Below are positions 6,679 to 14,047 of a stretch of DNA of 14,543 nucleotides, piece by piece. Under the pieces are notes generated by a model. That model had not been told where the DNA came from, searched no databases, and saw only the letters and a list, made by a program, of their open reading frames with translations. Positions within the stretch are counted from its first letter, which is position 1. Every line of letters starts with the position of its first letter. The translations under genes were made by a program, and so were the position numbers. Source of the DNA: an uncultured Prevotella sp. (GTDB lineage: Bacteria > Bacteroidota > Bacteroidia > Bacteroidales > Bacteroidaceae). Location: assembly GCA_946625715.1 (NCBI GenBank), contig CAMOTK010000025.1, forward strand, positions 1-14,543, written 5' to 3'.

Positions 6679-9504
6679 ATGATGAGAATGAAACAATTCT
6701 TATTGGCTGCTGTCATGATGTTGACGGGAGCCGTACAGGTGACGGCACAACAGATGCCCCCAATCCCTGTCGACAAGGATGTGCGCATGGGTAAGCTCGA
6801 CAACGGGCTCACTTACTACATCCGCCACAATGCATGGCCCGAACAGCGAGCCGAGTTCTACATTGCACAGCGAGTAGGCTCCATACAGGAGAACGACGAC
6901 CAGCGTGGTCTGGCCCACTTCCTGGAGCACATGTGCTTCAATGGTTCGAAACACTTCCCCGGCGGCGACGACCTGGTGAAGTGGTGCGAGTCTATCGGTG
7001 TGAAGTTTGGTGGCGACCTGAACGCCTACACCACCATCGACAAGACCGTGTACAACATCTCGAACGTGCCCACCACCCGCGAGGGCATCGTCGACTCTTG
7101 CCTCTTCATCCTCTACGACTGGGCCGACGGCTTGATTCTCGACCCGCAGGAGATTGACAAGGAGCGTGGCGTCATCCACGAGGAGTGGCGACTGAGAACC
7201 AGTCCGGTGATGCGCATGTACGAGCGCGACCTGCCTGCCCTCTATCCTGGCTCGAAGTATGCCTACCGCATGCCTATTGGTCTGATGGAGATTATCGACA
7301 ACTTCAAGCCCGAGGTGCTGCGTGCCTACTACAAGAAGTGGTATCGCCCCGACAACCAGGCCGTCATCGTCGTTGGCGACGTGGATGTCGACAAGGTGGA
7401 GCAGAAAATCAAGAACCTCTTCGGCGCCATCAAGATGCCTGAGAACGCTGCACCGGTCATCGACGAGCCTGTGCCCGACAATGCCGAGCCCATCTTCGTG
7501 GTCGACAAGGACAAGGAGATGAAGTACAGCATCGTGAGCCTCATGTTCAAGGGCGACCCCATCCCCACCGAGATGAAGTCGAACCTGCAGTATCTCATGA
7601 TTGAATACGTGAAGTCTGCCGCCATCTCGATGCTCAACGACCGTCTGGCCGAGCTGTCGCAGAAGGCCGACTGCCCCTTCCTGCAGGGCAGCTGTGGCTA
7701 CAGCCAGTATCTGCTCTCGAAGACCAAGGACGCCTTCTCGCTCGACGCCATGCCGAAGGAAGGCCATATCGAGGCTTCGCTCAAGGCCGTCCTCACCGAG
7801 GCCCGCCGCGCTGCTGAGTTTGGCTTCACCGCCACCGAGTATCAGCGCTTCACGCAGAACTTCCTGAGCAACCTGGAGAAGCAGTACTCCAACAAGGACA
7901 AGCGCTACAACAACCAGTTCTGCCAGGAGTACGTGGACCACTATCTTGACAACGAGCCCATCCCCTCGCTCGACGACTACTACCAGCTGATGAAGCAGAT
8001 TGTGCCCATGTTGCCCATCGACGCCGTCAACGGCCTGATGAAGGAGCTCGTGGCCGAGAACGACACCAACATGGTAGTGCTCAGCCTGAACCAGGAGAAG
8101 GAAGGAGCCGTCTATCCCACAGCCGCTACGCTGAAGCAGGCCATCGACGAGGCCCGTGCCACCAAGCTCGAAGCCTATGTGGACAACGTGAAGAACGAGC
8201 CCCTCATGACCGTGATGCCCAAGAAGGGTAAGATTGTGAAGGAAGTTGCCGGCCAGAAGTTTGGCTACAAAGAGCTGAAGCTCTCCAACGGTGCTACCGT
8301 GGTGCTGAAGCAGACCGACCTGAAGAAAGACCAGGTGCTGCTCTCGGCCGAAGGCTTCGGCGGCGCTTCGCTCTATGGTGAGAAGGACTTCTCGAACCTG
8401 AACTTCTTCGACGACGTGATTGAGTCGAGCGGACTGGGCAACTTCTCGCACACCGAGCTCGAGAAAGCCTTGGCCGGCAAGATTGCCGGTGCCAGCCTGT
8501 CGATGGGCCAGAACCGCGTCTACGTCAACGGTTCGTCGACCCCCAACGACGTGGAGACCATGCTCCAGCTCGTCTATCTCTACTTCACCAAGATCAACAA
8601 GGACCAGGAGAACTACGACAACCTCATGAAGACGCAGGAGATGGTGCTCAAGAACAAGCTGCTGGAGCCCGAAGCCGTCTACAGCGACTCGCTCACGCTG
8701 ACGCTCACCAACCACAACCCCCGCTTTGCTCCCGTGTCAGTCAACGACCTGCCGAAGGTCAACTACGACCGCATCCTGCAGATTGCCAAGGAGCAGACGG
8801 CCAATGCCGCCGGCTTCACCTTCAACATCATCGGCAACTTCGACGAGGCTACCATCCGTCCGCTCATTGAGCAGTACATCGCTTCGCTCCCAGGCAACGC
8901 CAAGAAGGTGGTCAAGGGCAAGGACGTAGACGACAACTACAAGGGCATCGTGAAGAACAACTTCCGCAGGAAGATGGAGACGCCGAAGGCCATTGCCGTC
9001 ATGACGTGGAACAACTACGACATGAAGTACTCGCTCGAGAACTCTATCCGCGCCAGCATGGCCGGCCAGATCCTGAGCATGATCTACATCGACAAGATTC
9101 GCGAGGAAGCCTCGGCTGCCTACTCTGTTTCGGCACAGGGCGGACTGATGCGCGACGACTTCAGCACTAAGGGCTCGTTGTTCGTCTACTGCCCCATGAA
9201 GCCTGAGAAGGGCGACATCGCCGTGAAAATCATGGACGAGGAAGTGCAGAACCTGGCCAAGACCGTGGACAACGAGCGCCTGAAGAAGGTGAAGGAGTAC
9301 ATGCTCAAGGCCGTGGACGACCAGCAGAAGACCAACGCCTACTGGCTGCGCCAGATTAACCGTTGGCGCGACTGGGGCGTAGACACCTGCACCGACTACA
9401 AGAAGACGGTGGAAGCTCAGACGCCTGAGACCATTGCTGCCTTCATGAAGGAGCTGCTCAAGGCCGGCAACAAGGCCGAGGTTGTCATGCTGCCCGCCGA
9501 GTAA
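6679..9504 (+). CDS. Secreted M16 (pitrilysin/insulinase-type) zinc metallopeptidase
   Basis: A 941-residue two-half M16 peptidase with a signal peptide (hydrophobic FLLAAVMMLTGAVQVTA, likely cut near residue 23-24 before QQ), so it works in the periplasm. The inverted zinc motif HFLEH is at residues 80-84, with E162 and E169 of KERGVIHEEW at the same seven-residue spacing as in pitrilysin; E169 should be the third zinc ligand. The C-terminal half has no HxxEH but keeps the R/Y pair in REEASAAYSV (near residue 812), as expected for the inactive half of a single-chain M16 clamshell. It probably degrades small peptides in the envelope; in vivo substrates are unknown. Start could be any of three close Met codons (MMRM); the first is given. 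It ends 25 bp before metK, so the two may share a transcript. Confidence 0.93.
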   Translation: MMRMKQFLLAAVMMLTGAVQVTAQQMPPIPVDKDVRMGKLDNGLTYYIRHNAWPEQRAEFYIAQRVGSIQENDDQRGLAHFLEHMCFNGSKHFPGGDDLVKWCESIGVKFGGDLNAYTTIDKTVYNISNVPTTREGIVDSCLFILYDWADGLILDPQEIDKERGVIHEEWRLRTSPVMRMYERDLPALYPGSKYAYRMPIGLMEIIDNFKPEVLRAYYKKWYRPDNQAVIVVGDVDVDKVEQKIKNLFGAIKMPENAAPVIDEPVPDNAEPIFVVDKDKEMKYSIVSLMFKGDPIPTEMKSNLQYLMIEYVKSAAISMLNDRLAELSQKADCPFLQGSCGYSQYLLSKTKDAFSLDAMPKEGHIEASLKAVLTEARRAAEFGFTATEYQRFTQNFLSNLEKQYSNKDKRYNNQFCQEYVDHYLDNEPIPSLDDYYQLMKQIVPMLPIDAVNGLMKELVAENDTNMVVLSLNQEKEGAVYPTAATLKQAIDEARATKLEAYVDNVKNEPLMTVMPKKGKIVKEVAGQKFGYKELKLSNGATVVLKQTDLKKDQVLLSAEGFGGASLYGEKDFSNLNFFDDVIESSGLGNFSHTELEKALAGKIAGASLSMGQNRVYVNGSSTPNDVETMLQLVYLYFTKINKDQENYDNLMKTQEMVLKNKLLEPEAVYSDSLTLTLTNHNPRFAPVSVNDLPKVNYDRILQIAKEQTANAAGFTFNIIGNFDEATIRPLIEQYIASLPGNAKKVVKGKDVDDNYKGIVKNNFRRKMETPKAIAVMTWNNYDMKYSLENSIRASMAGQILSMIYIDKIREEASAAYSVSAQGGLMRDDFSTKGSLFVYCPMKPEKGDIAVKIMDEEVQNLAKTVDNERLKKVKEYMLKAVDDQQKTNAYWLRQINRWRDWGVDTCTDYKKTVEAQTPETIAAFMKELLKAGNKAEVVMLPAE

Positions 9505-9529
9505 TTTTTTATTTATATAAGGTATAAAC

Positions 9530-10786
9530 ATGTCTTATCTCTTTTCATCTGAATCTGTTTCGGAAGGCCATCCCGACAAGGTGGCCGACCAGATAAGTGA
9601 CGCACTGCTCGACCAGTTTCTGGCTTACGACGACCATGCACGCTGTGCCATCGAGTCGTTCGTAACCACTGGTCAGGTGGTCATCATGGGCGAGGTGCGC
9701 AGCGATGTCTACATCGACCTGCAGACCATTGCCCGCAACACCATCAAGCGCATAGGCTATACGAAGGCCGAATATCAGTTCGACGGCAACTCGTGCGGCA
9801 TACTCACCGCCATACACGAGCAGAGTGCCGACATCAACCAGGGTGTAGACCGCGCCGACGAAGACAACCAAGGCGCCGGCGACCAGGGCATGATGTTCGG
9901 CTATGCCACCAACGAGACGGAGAGCTACATGCCCGTATCGCTCGACCTGGCCCACCTGATCATGCGCACGCTGGCCGACATCCGCAAGGAAGGGCAGACG
10001 ATGACCTATCTGCGTCCCGACGCCAAGAGCCAGGTGACCATCCAGTACAGCGACGCCGGCATACCCGAGCGCATCGACACCATCGTGGTATCCACACAGC
10101 ACGACGAGTTCGACGAGGACGAGAAGATGCTGGCCCGCATCAAGGACGACGTCATCAACATCCTCATTCCCCGCGTGAAGGCGCAGATAAACAGCCCGAA
10201 GGTGCTGGCACTCTTCGACGACCACATCAAGTACTACGTGAACCCCACGGGCAAGTTCGTCATCGGCGGACCCCACGGCGACACCGGACTCACCGGCCGC
10301 AAAATCATTGTCGACACCTACGGAGGCAAGGGCGCACACGGCGGTGGCTCCTTCTCAGGCAAAGACTCGTCGAAGGTCGACCGCTCGGCTGCCTACGCTG
10401 CCCGCCACATTGCCAAGAACATGGTGGCAGCAGGCGTGGCCGACGAGATGCTTGTGCAGGTGAGCTACGCCATTGGCGTGGCCAAGCCCATGAACATCTA
10501 CGTGAACACCTACGGCCGCTCGCATGTGCCAATGAGCGACGGCGAGATAGCCCAGCGCATAGAGCAGCTCTTCGACCTACGTCCGAAAGCCATTGAGCGC
10601 ACACTGAAGCTCCGCCAGCCCATGTACCTCGAGACCGCTGCCTACGGACACATGGGCCGCGAGTCGCGCGTGGTGAAGAAGACCTTCACCAGCCACTATC
10701 ACGAAACGAAGACCATCGATGTGGAACTGTTCACCTGGGAGAAGCTCGACCGCGTGGACGACATCCGCAAGGCCTTTAATCTCTAA
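9530..10786 (+). CDS. metK: S-adenosylmethionine synthetase (methionine adenosyltransferase)
   Basis: A 418-residue MetK that makes SAM from methionine and ATP. Signatures are complete: GHPDK (13-17) for ATP binding, [12 protein letters not shown] (115-126) and the phosphate loop GGGSFSGKD (271-279). It is about 35 residues longer than the E. coli enzyme (384), partly through the acidic stretch [17 protein letters not shown] (191-207) before the IPRV block. It follows the M16 gene after an AT-rich 25-base gap with no TAnnTTTG box, and no SAM riboswitch can fit or is visible there, so it probably relies on upstream transcription. The next gene starts only three bases after its stop. SAM users MiaB and the O-methyltransferase are in the same window, though not in the same transcript. 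Confidence 0.97.
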   Translation: MSYLFSSESVSEGHPDKVADQISDALLDQFLAYDDHARCAIESFVTTGQVVIMGEVRSDVYIDLQTIARNTIKRIGYTKAEYQFDGNSCGILTAIHEQSADINQGVDRADEDNQGAGDQGMMFGYATNETESYMPVSLDLAHLIMRTLADIRKEGQTMTYLRPDAKSQVTIQYSDAGIPERIDTIVVSTQHDEFDEDEKMLARIKDDVINILIPRVKAQINSPKVLALFDDHIKYYVNPTGKFVIGGPHGDTGLTGRKIIVDTYGGKGAHGGGSFSGKDSSKVDRSAAYAARHIAKNMVAAGVADEMLVQVSYAIGVAKPMNIYVNTYGRSHVPMSDGEIAQRIEQLFDLRPKAIERTLKLRQPMYLETAAYGHMGRESRVVKKTFTSHYHETKTIDVELFTWEKLDRVDDIRKAFNL

Positions 10787-10789
10787 ACA

Positions 10790-11596
10790 ATGGATGCTCA
10801 GCAGCAGGACTCAACCGCACACATCTGGTTGCCGCAGTACTACCGCGAGAACTTCTTCTCCAACGACTCGCTCTACCACCCGGAACTGAGCGGCCACGTT
10901 GGCGTGGCAGGCGACCCCGTGCCCTACACACTGCGTGGCGACAACCTCGTGACGTCTATCCTGCTGCTGAGCTTCATCCTTTTTGTCGTAGCTTTCTCGG
11001 GCTCCAAGAGCTTCATCCGCCGACAATTCAAGGAGCTCATCTTCATTCCCCATACCGACGACTACATCCGTGAGACCTCCAGCGAGATACGCTTCATGCT
11101 CTTCCTCGTGGTGCTCACGTGTCTGCTCATGGCCTTCCTCGGCTATCAGTATGTGGTGACCAACATTGCCGACACCTTCATTCTCGACTCCCAATACCAG
11201 CTGCTCGGCATACTCTTTGCACTCCTCGTAGGCTACTTCTTAGCCAAATTTCTGTTCTACACCATCGTCAACAACATCTTCTTCGACGGTAAAAGAAACG
11301 GACAGTGGATGCGCTCGCTCGTCTTCATCACCTCGCTCGAAGGCATCGCTCTCTACCCGGCTGTGCTTCTGCAGGTCTATCGAGACATGAGTGTGCAAAA
11401 TGTCGTTTTTTACTTCGTTTTTGTGTTGATTTTGACCAAAATTCTAACGTTTTATAAGTCTTGGGTCATCTTTTTCAGGCATAACGTCTTTTTTCTGCAA
11501 AATATTTTGTACTTTTGTGCGCTCGAAATCGTTCCGTTGCTTGTCTTCTCGGCATTAGCGCTGACGATTGTCGACCATTTGAAAGTAATATTTTAG
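10790..11596 (+). CDS. DUF4271 family membrane protein
   Basis: A 268-residue integral membrane protein of a Bacteroidota family without known function. The first 50 or so residues are soluble and rich in charged and aromatic residues (STAHIWLPQYYRENFFSND). Hydrophobic segments are at about 54-72, 98-120, 137-160, 177-193, 205-222 and 238-262, so about six helices are likely. It lies between metK (3-base gap) and the HemD-family gene (9-base gap). From memory, DUF4271 next to a HemD-family gene is a recurring arrangement in Bacteroidota, hinting at a linked role, but this is not proof of one. From about 11395 codon choice shifts sharply to TTT, ATT and GTT, making the last 200 bp AT-rich. This may reflect the Phe/Val/Ile-rich helices plus an embedded promoter for the next gene. 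Confidence 0.85.
   Translation: MDAQQQDSTAHIWLPQYYRENFFSNDSLYHPELSGHVGVAGDPVPYTLRGDNLVTSILLLSFILFVVAFSGSKSFIRRQFKELIFIPHTDDYIRETSSEIRFMLFLVVLTCLLMAFLGYQYVVTNIADTFILDSQYQLLGILFALLVGYFLAKFLFYTIVNNIFFDGKRNGQWMRSLVFITSLEGIALYPAVLLQVYRDMSVQNVVFYFVFVLILTKILTFYKSWVIFFRHNVFFLQNILYFCALEIVPLLVFSALALTIVDHLKVIF
11510..11517 (+). promoter_or_regulatory. Candidate internal promoter -7 box for hemD, TACTTTTG
   Basis: TAnnTTTG match inside the AT-rich end of the DUF4271 gene, 88 bases before the HemD-family start. No TTG was found at the right distance upstream, so this is a weak call. Confidence 0.3.
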
Positions 11597-11605
11597 TACA
11601 AAAAG

Positions 11606-12358
11606 ATGATAAAGAAGATTTTGGTGTCGCAGCCAAAGCCGACCAGTGAGAAATCGCCGTACTACGACATTGCGGCCAAGATGGATGTAGAACTCGTTTT
11701 CCGACCCTTCATCAAGGTTGAGGGCATCTCGGCACGCGAGTTCCGTACCCAGAAAGTCAATATCCTCGACCACACCGCCGTGGTGTTCACATCCCGACAT
11801 GCCATCGACCACTTCTTCACGCTGGCCAAGGAGTTGCGCGTCACGATTCCTGAAGACATGAAGTACTTCTGTGTCACAGAGACCATTGCCCTCTACATAC
11901 AGAAATATGTGCAGTATCGCAAGCGCAAGGTGTTCTTCGGCTCTACGGGCCGCGTCGACGACCTCATCCCCACCATGGTGAAGCACAAGACCGAGAAGTA
12001 TCTCGTGCCCATGAGCGATGTGCACAACGACAGCCTCACGCGGCTGCTCGACTCCAAGAAGCTGCAGCACACAGAATGTGTGATGTACAAGACCGTGAGC
12101 AACGACTTCACACAAGAGGAAATCGACACGTTCGACTACGACATGCTCATCTTCTTCAGCCCCTCGGGCATCGAGTCGCTCACGAAGAACTTCCCCAACT
12201 TCCAGCAGGGCAACATCGCCATCGGCACCTTCGGTCCAGCCACGGCACAGGCCGTGCGCGACGCTGGTCTGCGACTCGATCTCGAAGCCCCCACCGAGAA
12301 GTATCCCTCAATGACCGGTGCCCTCCTTCACTTCCTGCTCATGCAAGACGAGGACTAA
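11606..12358 (+). CDS. hemD: Uroporphyrinogen-III synthase (HemD) family protein
   Basis: A 250-residue protein with the two-lobe HemD fold pattern: KKILVSQPKP at the N-terminus, VVFTSRHAIDHFF (about 58-70), then FFGSTGRVDDL, YLVPMSD and, in the second half, MLIFFSPSGIESL and IAIGTFGPATAQAVRDAG. These last two blocks are the most typical of HemD, which cyclises hydroxymethylbilane to uroporphyrinogen III in the cytosol. HemD is a poorly conserved family with no fixed catalytic residues, so activity cannot be judged from sequence. Many Prevotella and relatives lack a full haem pathway, so this may serve a partial tetrapyrrole route or another role. No other tetrapyrrole gene is in the window. 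Its stop codon TAA forms part of the first unit of the downstream tandem repeat. Confidence 0.8.
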   Translation: MIKKILVSQPKPTSEKSPYYDIAAKMDVELVFRPFIKVEGISAREFRTQKVNILDHTAVVFTSRHAIDHFFTLAKELRVTIPEDMKYFCVTETIALYIQKYVQYRKRKVFFGSTGRVDDLIPTMVKHKTEKYLVPMSDVHNDSLTRLLDSKKLQHTECVMYKTVSNDFTQEEIDTFDYDMLIFFSPSGIESLTKNFPNFQQGNIAIGTFGPATAQAVRDAGLRLDLEAPTEKYPSMTGALLHFLLMQDED

Positions 12359-12459
12359 GGTCTAAGGCTTTGGGGTCTAAGGTCTAAGGCTTGGGGTCTA
12401 AGGTCTAAGGTTTTGGGGTCTAAGGTCTAAGGTTTGGGGTCTAAGGTCTAAGGCTTGGG
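12353..12459 (+). repeat. 21-22 bp tandem repeat, five units, at the hemD 3' end
   Basis: Five head-to-tail units at 12353-12374, 12375-12395, 12396-12417, 12418-12438 and 12439-12459. Each unit is itself three heptamers: GTCTAAG twice, then GCTTGGG or a variant; the 22-bp units carry one extra T. The first unit starts GACTAAG, where TAA is the stop of the HemD-family gene. The TAA triplets and the odd 22-bp units close every plus-strand frame. A further partial GCTGAGG follows. It separates hemD from rnpA and may be copy-number variable. Confidence 0.95.
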
Positions 12460-12497
12460 GCTGAGGCGGAGATATTCTTTTATTCCTAAAAATAACT

Positions 12498-12896
12498 ATG
12501 GCAGAAAAGCGCAGTGCAACATTTCGCAAGCCAGAGCGCATGGTCAGCCAGAAACTGATTGACGAGCTCTTCGGCGGTGGCCACAGCCATTCGCTGGCTG
12601 CCTTCCCACTACGCATGGTCTATATGGTACGCGAGCGGCAGCAGGGCGCCGAGCCCGTGCAACTGCTCGTCAGCGTACCAAAAAAGCACCTGCACCACGC
12701 CGTAGACCGTAACCGCACCAAGCGACAGTTGCGCGAGGCCTACCGACTGAACAAGCACCTCGTGCTCGATGCCCTGCCCGCCGACAAGCAGTTGGCCGTG
12801 GCGCTGGTGTGGCTCTCCGACCGGCTGCAGCCCACCGACCGCGTGGTGCGTCCACGAGTTGTCAACCTGCTGCGGCGCATGACCGAGAAACTATGA
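12498..12896 (+). CDS. rnpA: Ribonuclease P protein component
   Basis: A 132-residue basic protein, the protein subunit of RNase P that matures tRNA 5' ends together with the M1-type RNA. The N-terminus [22 protein letters not shown] is typical, with the variable [18 protein letters not shown] region, and the family signature is the RNR motif in [19 protein letters not shown] (R71-N72-R73, with K75, R76 and R79). Start at 12498 leaves the usual short tail before the conserved R/K-x-F-R segment. It is 39 bp after the tandem repeat and overlaps yidD by ATGA (12893-12896). The usual partner rpmH is not next to it, as is common in Bacteroidota. Confidence 0.95.
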   Translation: MAEKRSATFRKPERMVSQKLIDELFGGGHSHSLAAFPLRMVYMVRERQQGAEPVQLLVSVPKKHLHHAVDRNRTKRQLREAYRLNKHLVLDALPADKQLAVALVWLSDRLQPTDRVVRPRVVNLLRRMTEKL

Positions 12897-13126
12897 TGGC
12901 CTGGCTCCGACGACTCCTCACGTGGCCCCTGCTGCTGCCCATCCTCTTCTACCAGCACTTCATCTCGCCACTCACACCCCCTTCGTGCCGCTTCACGCCC
13001 ACGTGCAGCGAGTATGCCCGTCAGGCCCTGCTGAAGTACGGTCCCATCAAGGGTCTCTACCTCGCCATCTGGCGCATCCTGCGTTGCAACCCCTGGGGTG
13101 GCTCCGGCTACGACCCCGTGCCCTGA
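12893..13126 (+). CDS. yidD: YidD, membrane protein insertion efficiency factor
   Basis: A 77-residue YidD (family length about 70-90). It has an N-terminal hydrophobic, amphipathic stretch ([20 protein letters not shown]) and the conserved core [12 protein letters not shown] and [18 protein letters not shown] with cysteines at 32, 38 and 65. YidD helps YidC-dependent insertion of inner-membrane proteins and sits on the cytoplasmic face of the membrane. The start is set by the ATGA overlap with the rnpA stop; a second ATG follows directly (12896). A longer open frame to 12809 has no family similarity and lies inside rnpA. It is the last gene before a 684-bp gene-free region. Confidence 0.95.
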   Translation: MMAWLRRLLTWPLLLPILFYQHFISPLTPPSCRFTPTCSEYARQALLKYGPIKGLYLAIWRILRCNPWGGSGYDPVP

Positions 13127-13283
13127 GCCCAACCTTGCCGTTCGGCTGTCAGGAAAAATCCTAAAAATTAACACTTCTCGGCTGTCACTTTTAGAGAAAA
13201 ATACGCCCATTTCATCGACTTTCACCCCACACAGCTTGAAACACTGCCCACCAAACTTGGCGTTTTGTTCTTAACAGACGTTA

Positions 13284-13307
13284 AATTCGGCGTGTCTTTG
13301 CCGAATT
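13284..13307. terminator. Hairpin upstream of the phased array, possible terminator of the yidD transcript
   Basis: AATTCGGC (13284-13291), loop of 8, GCCGAATT (13300-13307). It is a perfect 8-bp stem. The sequence after it has only a short AATTTT, so termination is uncertain, and it could instead be a boundary element of the array that starts at its last base. Confidence 0.4.
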
Positions 13308-13563
13308 CATCGCCAATTTTCCCTCATCTTTATCATCAACTGGCGTCGAACTTATCGATAACTTTCGCGCTACTCATCGACAACTTCCGTGCTACTCATC
13401 CATAACTTCCGCGCCACTCATCGACAACTCACACCGTAACTTATCGATAACTTCAGGTGTCACTTATCGATAAGTTCGCTCGTAGTTTATCGATAACTTC
13501 AGGTGTGGTTTATCGATAACTTTTCCCCAATTCATCGATAATTTCTCCCAATTCATCGATAAC
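13307..13563. repeat. Phased array of 12 TTATCGATAA-type cores (21-23 bp period)
   Basis: An 11-bp core of form TYATCGAYAAC recurs at 13307, 13330, 13352, 13374, 13396, 13418, 13441, 13464, 13487, 13510, 13532 and 13553. Steps are 23, 22, 22, 22, 22, 23, 23, 23, 23, 22 and 21 bp, about two DNA helical turns. Copies at 13352, 13441, 13464, 13487 and 13510 contain the perfect 10-bp palindrome TTATCGATAA; outer copies vary, mostly T to C at positions 2 and 8. The first two copies are the most degenerate. The 11-12 bp between cores differ, except that the copies at 13441 and 13487 share a following CTTCAGGTGT. Function is unknown; iteron-like, DnaA-box-like or regulator-binding roles are possible. 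Confidence 0.9.
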
Positions 13564-13742
13564 CTGGCGCCACAACGCCATCATCCGCCCCAAAATCCGC
13601 GAAAACCACCCCATCCCATTTACCCCCATTTTTCGCGCCATCGTCCGTCCTCTCCCCGAAGCACCCCGAATTTTCCCCAGTTTTGTCCGAAAAACTGACA
13701 GATTTTAACACGAATCTACCGCCATGAGTCCCTCATATTTTT

Positions 13743-13760
13743 CTACCAATAGCTTGGTAG
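13743..13760. promoter_or_regulatory. Inverted repeat over the -33 box, probable toxin-antitoxin operator
   Basis: CTACCAA (13743-13749), TAGC, TTGGTAG (13754-13760): perfect 7-bp arms. The right arm contains the TTG of the -33 promoter element, so a bound dimer would block RNA polymerase. Self-repression by the antitoxin or the toxin-antitoxin complex is the rule for such operons; which protein binds here is inferred. Confidence 0.6.
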
Positions 13761-13783
13761 TTCGATTTTTTTGTTTATCTTTG
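13754..13783 (+). promoter_or_regulatory. Toxin-antitoxin promoter (TTG-N19-TATCTTTG)
   Basis: TTG at 13754-13756, a 19-base spacer and TATCTTTG at 13776-13783 match the Bacteroidota consensus in both boxes and spacing. The ATG of the antitoxin is at 13811, giving a leader of about 20 bases. Confidence 0.8.
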
Positions 13784-13810
13784 CACTCATAACTCAAACG
13801 TGATAGGATT

Positions 13811-14047
13811 ATGACGACAATAGCACAGAGAATCAGTGAGACGCCGATGGCGCCATACGTCGCACTGCTGCGCGGCATGACGCGCGAGCAGAAACGCATC
13901 GTGGTGACATACCTCACGGAGTCGATGGAGGAGCCAAAGACCAAAAGACAAGTACCTGCCGAGTTTAAGAAACTGCGTGGCATCGTGAACATCACGGAAG
14001 AAGATATGGCTCGCGATGAACATTTAGCACACATTATGGAGCGATGA
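13811..14047 (+). CDS. Probable antitoxin of a type II PIN-toxin pair
   Basis: A 78-residue protein placed directly before, and overlapping by ATGA (14044-14047), a PIN-domain toxin, which is the classical antitoxin position. I do not recognise a named DNA-binding family (no obvious AbrB, Phd/YefM, RHH or HTH signature). The N-terminal half, MTTIAQRISETPMAPYVALLRGMTREQKRIV, is basic and probably helical; a Lys/Glu-rich linker follows at about 38-55, and the C-terminal RGIVNITEEDMARDEHLAHIMER may be the toxin-wrapping tail. It should neutralise the toxin and repress the operon through the inverted repeat upstream. Codon use is a little less GC-rich than the housekeeping genes, fitting an accessory module. 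Confidence 0.75.
   Translation: MTTIAQRISETPMAPYVALLRGMTREQKRIVVTYLTESMEEPKTKRQVPAEFKKLRGIVNITEEDMARDEHLAHIMER

Larger units (their letters stand above)
13127..13810. other. 684-bp intergenic region without genes
   Basis: No open frame here has a credible start, composition or recognised domain. In order it contains: a 10-bp direct repeat TCGGCTGTCA (13142-13151 and 13178-13187); an 8-bp hairpin (13284-13307); a phased array of TTATCGATAA-type cores (13307-13563); a C-rich, G-poor stretch (about 13561-13680, by hand count 56 C against 15 G); and the toxin-antitoxin promoter with an inverted repeat (13743-13783). No tRNA, rRNA or known riboswitch fold was recognised. Confidence 0.8.

Noticed and set aside
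6700..8715. Long minus-strand open frame (671 codons) opposite the M16 peptidase
   Set aside because: Typical antisense shadow of a GC-rich gene: very rich in His, Val, Leu and Gly, no domain, while the plus strand encodes a complete peptidase.
9505..9529. SAM riboswitch before metK
   Set aside because: The gap is only 25 AT-rich bases, too short for any known SAM riboswitch class.
12740..13225. Minus-strand open frame across rnpA-yidD and into the intergenic region
   Set aside because: Lies opposite two conserved genes, has no family features, and its 5' end is not conserved-looking.
13307..13563. CRISPR array
   Set aside because: Repeats are only about 11 bp with 11-12 bp between them, far below CRISPR repeat and spacer lengths, and no cas gene is near.
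13307..13563. Chromosomal origin of replication
   Set aside because: No exact DnaA box TTATCCACA, no clear AT-rich unwinding region and no dnaA, gyrB or parAB gene. rnpA is often near origins in other phyla, but that is not enough; kept only as a hypothesis.
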